From: Ephemerocybe angulata
Lineage: Eukaryota > Basidiomycota > Agaricomycetes > Agaricales > Psathyrellaceae
Assembly (NCBI GenBank): GCA_013368325.1
Contig: JAACJK010000012.1
Location: 186,001-250,000, forward strand
Direction of reading: 5' to 3'
DNA length: 64,000 bases
In this document: piece after piece, positions 59,671-64,000 of the stretch
Position numbering within the stretch: the first letter of the stretch is position 1
Layout of the letters: each line of letters starts with the position of its first letter
Made by a program: the position numbers and the translations under genes
The notes under the pieces: model-generated
Database searches by the model: none
What the model was told of the DNA's origin: nothing
The model's input: the letters and a program-made list of their open reading frames with translations, nothing else

Positions 59671-60690
59671 ATGAGCACTGGAGACCATATTCCAGAGGCC
59701 TCAGATGCTGACCACCCTTGGCCGACCATCAAGCTCCCGACATATCCATTTCTGGGGAGCACGTTCATAGACTTCGCAGAGCACATAGCAGGCGAAATGT
59801 CTGTCACTCACAACGCCATTATCCGGAGTCTCAACTCTCTCTGGCACAATGCTATCCTCATCCCTTCAAGGGAGCACGACAGCCCTATTATTCTGGGCTA
59901 CATTGGCTACGCGCTTACCGCCCTAAAGGCCATCCAGCAGCACCACGATGCCGAAGAGGAAGTGTTCTTCCCAGCCATGCAGCACGTTGGGATGAACACG
60001 ATGGTGGAAGAGAACACTGAGCAGCATAGAGCATTCCACGATGCGATGCAGACGCTAAAGGTGTATCTTGAGGGTGTTCAGGCTGGGAGCCAGGAATATG
60101 ATGGGCAGAAGATGAGGGAACTCCTCCGCGAGTTTGCTGACCCGTTGGTGAAGCACTTGCACGACGAGGTCAGGGGTGTAGGATCTGGGCGAGCTTATGG
60201 GGTGCTCAACACGGGTTTTATAGATTCCAACAATCCGTCCAGAGATCATGCACAAGATTGACAAGACAGAGATGCAGAAAATGTCGCGAGGTAGGCCGAT
60301 CCTCGCGCTCGGGCTGTCTCACGAGTAACAACTTATCTTCCCGCTTGCGCAGCTCTCATGATCTATAATCAGTCGCAAGAAGGGCTCTTCAGTGTCGTTC
60401 CGTTCATGTTGACGGCTCACGACCAGAGAGAGGCCCCTAACTGGGTATGTCGCCATGATTCGATATCATGCAACCTTCAGTATCTGACTCTTGATTAGCC
60501 TCCCTTTCCTCGCATCCTGACTTGGCTTGGTCGGAATGCGATCTATCGATGGCACTCAAGGTTCGCCTATTTCATTTTACCAGATCGTTTGAACTCAAAT
60601 CTCACTCGTATGCCACCAAGTTACTGGCAGTTCGCTCCATATGACCTATCTGGAGAGCCGCAACGGTATTCAGCCCCGACGTTCAAGTAG
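59671..60690 (+). CDS. Hemerythrin-like (HHE) protein, copy 1
   Basis: Four-helix bundle of the HHE cation-binding type, predicted to bind a di-iron centre. First exon to about 60168 contains EHIAGEMSVTHNAIIRSLN, QQHHDAEEEVFFPAM, TEQHRAFHDAM and VKHLHDE, which supply the His/Glu ligands. Three introns follow; IPTIRPEIMHKIDKTEMQKM, MLTAHDQREAPNW, PPFPRILTWL and the terminal YWQFAPYDLSGEPQRYS complete the protein. An alternative unspliced reading gives 196 aa. Fungal proteins of this type are common and poorly characterised; roles in oxygen or iron sensing are proposed for relatives. Confidence 0.82.
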
Positions 60691-61069
60691 GGTTCCGGAT
60701 CGTATCTCGAGTGGACCCAGAGGGGGTGATGTAGGTCGTGGCCCTAATCAAATAGATTGCAATGTCAGCGGTACTCGTATATGGGACCCTTTTTGAGCGC
60801 CCGGGATTCAAGGTCTACGCTGCGCAGCACACGTGGGTTCATATCCTTGCAAGTCGACAGTTTCTCTTGATATCCGGGCCTAAGAAGTCTGCGCCGCAGG
60901 GTAGTATAAGTCTGCGAGTTTCATGCAAAATCTACATTGATATGAATAAGGTTCAGAGATACACATATAAAGTGCTTACCATCTTACGGTCGTTTCCAGC
61001 AAGGTCGTTGCCTCCCCCTCACTGAGCCCCACTACGATCAGCCCAAGACACCGCAACGTCGCCTTCAAC

Positions 61070-62093
61070 ATGCCTTCTGGACAGACAAGTGTAGACCACA
61101 ATCCACAGCCCTCAGATCCTGAGGATGGCTGGCCAACCATCAAACTCCCCGCCTATCCCTTCTTGGGCGACACGTCCACAGACTTCGGCGAACACATCGC
61201 TGGTGAAATGGCCGTCGCCCACAATGTCATTATCCGGAGCATCAATTCTCTGTGGCACAGCGCGGCACTGATCTCTCCAAAAGGCCACAACGATCCCACT
61301 GTGCTAGGCTACACTGGGTACGCGCTCCTCACCCTGAAGGGACTCCAGGAGCACCATGATTCCGAAGAGGATGTCTTCTTCCCTGCTTTGCAACGCCTTG
61401 GGTTGAACACGATGGTGGAAGAGAATGTGGAGCAACACAGAGCTTTCCATGATGCGATGGAAGAGTTAAAGGCGTATCTTGAAGGGATCCAGGGTGGGAG
61501 GGAGGTATACGAGGCGCAAAAGATGAGGAAGCTTTTGAAAGAATTTGCTGATCCCTTAGTCAAGCACTTGCATGACGAGGTCAGTCCCAGACGTTCGCAC
61601 CATTTGAAACGGCAGAATGTGCTCACCAGAAACTGTATCCAAGATTCCAACGATTCGACCGGAGATCATGCACAAGCTTGACAAGGCAGAACTCGATAGT
61701 ATATCCCGAGGTAGGAGGATTTAAGCTCTCGTTCTGGAGGACAACCCACAACCTTCTCTTCTAGCCCTGTTGAATTTCCATAAGTCAAGAGGAGAGCTTT
61801 TCACCACAGTGCCGTACTTGGTAACGGCCCATGATCGCAGAGAAGCCCCCAACTGGGTGAGTGAGGGTTCTCATCTGACGCTGCTCATGTTTTGATATTT
61901 GTTGTCGGTTTAGCCACCGATCCCCGGTTTCTTGAAGTGGCTCGCTGGGAAAGTGTTGTATCGATGGCACTCGAGGTCTGCCTGATTCTGTTCAATTCTT
62001 TATCTCTTTTCTGATTCAATTCACAACAGTTACTGGCAGTTCGCACCCTACAATTTTTCTGGAGAACCGCAAAAGTTCTCAGGACAGAAGTAA
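61070..62093 (+). CDS. Hemerythrin-like (HHE) protein, copy 2
   Basis: Tandem paralog of the gene at 59671 with identical exon layout. Motifs: EHIAGEMAVAHNVIIRSIN, QEHHDSEEDVFFPALQ, VEQHRAFHDAMEELKAYLEG, VKHLHDE, IPTIRPEIMHKLDKAELDS, PYLVTAHDRREAPNW and YWQFAPYNFSGEPQKFSGQK at the end. The putative iron ligands are all kept. Intron sequences differ, so the duplication is not recent. Confidence 0.82.
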
Positions 62094-62497
62094 GGGGTCC
62101 CTAGAGATACGTGTCAGTCGAATATTTGCTTTTTCCGAAGAACGTTTACTTGCCAAGATTGAAGCCATCATGTCGTGACTTTGGGTTTGATAACTATGTC
62201 AATGAACCTTGTCCTCATCTAAGAGAAGGCCGAGAGGGACACGGGGTGATGTTAGCTTCGTTGGACTTGCCAGCCAAATACGCTGTGTTGTTCAAAATCA
62301 GACTTCTAAGTCCTCTCTGCACCCATTTATCTCCTCTGGCACGAGGTTCCCCGTATATGTATCCCGTCATTATAGTTCCAAAGAAGTACATCGTCATTCT
62401 CAATACCTAAAGATATAGGTTGAGTATCCATTGCACATTGTTGATGCGAAACACACTTACTGTAGACGCATCCACTCCAGGCCACTCTTCGAATATA

Positions 62498-64000
62498 TTA
62501 CCGCCCAGCCACGATCTTCGAATCATCGCCGTTCACACCGTTCGCCTGCCCGCCACCCACCATCCCAGCAACAACCTTCTGCAAGTCAGTCCACTCTGAC
62601 TCGCGTGGTATCGCCATATCTCCAATATCGTAGATATAAAGATGTCCATCACTGCCACCAAGAGCAGCACGCCTTCCTTCTTTCCTATCCCACTGCAGCT
62701 TATTCAACCCACGGCCGGTGCCAACCGTCGTCGAGACCACAGGCACCTCCGTATCGACGTTGAGATTCCAAAGGTCGAATTTGCCTGACCCGTCCACGGT
62801 TCCGAAGGACGCCGGATGCGACGGGTGCCACTTAACATCGAAGACATAATCGTCGGCCTCGTCGAAGGAGTACAGAGGTGGGATGTGATGCAATGTCGTT
62901 GATGGCTTCGTGAGGCCCTTCGCGCGCCAAAGCTTGACCGTCCAGTCCACGCTCGACGTCAAGAACAGATCGCCAAAGTCGACTGGTCCGACGCTCGAAT
63001 GGAAGTCCAGGCCGAGAACGGGGCCAAAGTGGCCTTTGTAGACGTCGTGTGGGTTGAGTCCGGCCTTTGCACCAGCGCGGTCGTATCGGTTGGCTTGGTA
63101 CACGGTGCCTTCTTCTGTTCCTACCCAGAACGTCGTCGTTTCGTTCGAAGGGAAGTCAAGGGTTGTGATGGACACTTCGCTGGTCTTGTTGTGGCCCGAA
63201 TGTACCAGTTCCAATGTTTCCTAAGTTTCAAATGTATGAGTATGCCATTTTTAGGATCCGGTTTGTCTTGCGTACCTGTGGTTGAGCGAGCATGTCCACA
63301 AGCCAACTGCATACCGTGCCATCAGAACTGCTAGTGATCAAGTTGTGTGCGTTCTGTGTGCCGACCATCCTCATAGCGTAGACAGGGTGTGTATGTCCAG
63401 CGGCGGACAATGGGGTCTTCAAAACTGGCAAGTGTTTGGATCTTGTGTCCCAAAGCAAGATTTGTCCAGAGTATGTGCCTCCAAAGATATAGTTTGAGTG
63501 GAATGGCGAAAAGGTAACGGTCAGGACATCGGACTAGGACTCTATCAGAGCTGTGTACTTTGGAACGAAGGTACGCATCACTGACTTGAGAATGGAAGAC
63601 GAATTCAGGACGCTCCAGTAGGTGCAGATTCCAAACGGCGACGATACCATCCGGCTCATTCAACGCACTCCCATTCTTGTTGTACGACGCGACACTCAAT
63701 TCTGGGTACTAGAGGGAAATGTGAGTTTGTCTGAAGGTTTGAGTCGTTTTAAATCGCACTTTAGGGGACCAGTCAATGTCCGTAATTGAACGATTCTTCC
63801 CCAGTTGCTCGTCAAAGAACTCGCACACTTTCTTTACGCGTTTTCCCTCCGAGTCGTCTCTAAAATAGGTTAAGAATCGCTGTACAGTGACGTTTACTTG
63901 GAAACCCACCCGCCAGATTCAGCACCAATGGTATAGTCCCGGATATAGTCGTAGTTGTCGTTCAAAGCTCGCTGTACGATTTTCGAAGATTGCTCGACGA
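62498..64000 (-). CDS. Cytoplasmic dynein intermediate chain, 3' part
   Basis: WD40-repeat subunit that scaffolds the dynein motor. The gene runs off the right edge; only the C-terminal part is here. Recognisable stretches from the 5' side: [15 protein letters not shown] (about 63945-63910), [110 protein letters not shown], and [15 protein letters not shown]. The end reads [13 protein letters not shown]. Short introns interrupt the gene. Confidence 0.9.

Overview
This window is nuclear DNA of a mushroom-forming basidiomycete (Agaricomycetes). Nearly every gene is split by GT-AG introns of about 45-70 nt. The gene content fits that group: a CaaX-type mating-pheromone precursor, a DUF6589-type protein, fungal hemerythrin-like proteins, a NACHT ATPase with the mushroom-type linker, and F-box and small secreted proteins. 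I see no rRNA, no complete tRNA, no CRISPR array and no telomere repeat. All exon boundaries are my own splice calls from phase and consensus.

Layout. 1-12 kb: a divergent histone H3/H4 pair (1256-2478), a tail-to-tail pair of a DUF6589 protein and a RecQ-like helicase (3405-8561), two intact but very divergent H4 paralogs (9223-9641 and 10040-10466), and a conserved gene of unknown role. 12-20 kb: a Sir2 deacetylase, a small membrane protein, a divergent Tpt1/KptA-like protein with a likely mitochondrial leader, and a NACHT ATPase. 20-22.5 kb: a gene-poor stretch with a 53-bp inverted repeat. 22.5-40 kb: a hydrophobic secreted protein, a frameshifted F-box gene, argininosuccinate synthase, a RING E3 ligase, nucleoporin Nup85, a small Cys-rich protein, an F-BAR/RhoGAP protein and a second F-box gene. 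40-48 kb: a second H4/H3 pair in inverted orientation, a tandem duplication of a secreted aspartic protease, and a divergent H3 variant. 48-64 kb: two METTL21-type lysine methyltransferases flanking a mitochondrial rhomboid protease, an unrecognised coiled-coil protein, the pheromone precursor, alanine-glyoxylate aminotransferase, two hemerythrin-like genes, and the 3' part of a dynein intermediate chain gene that runs off the right edge.

How the genes relate. Seven histone genes lie in 47 kb: two conventional H3, two conventional H4, two divergent H4 and one divergent H3. A Sir2-type histone deacetylase lies between the two groups. The conventional pairs share promoters and are close to identical even in non-coding DNA, which points to recent duplication or gene conversion. 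The divergent histones keep full reading frames and the family intron phases, so they look like functional variants and not decayed copies. The DUF6589/RecQ module lies exactly between the conventional H4 and the divergent H4 genes and is the best candidate for a mobile or selfish unit.

The strongest leads are the variant histones, the pheromone precursor that carries two near-identical CaaX-like units in one chain, and the DUF6589/RecQ module with a possible DDE-like set of acidic residues.
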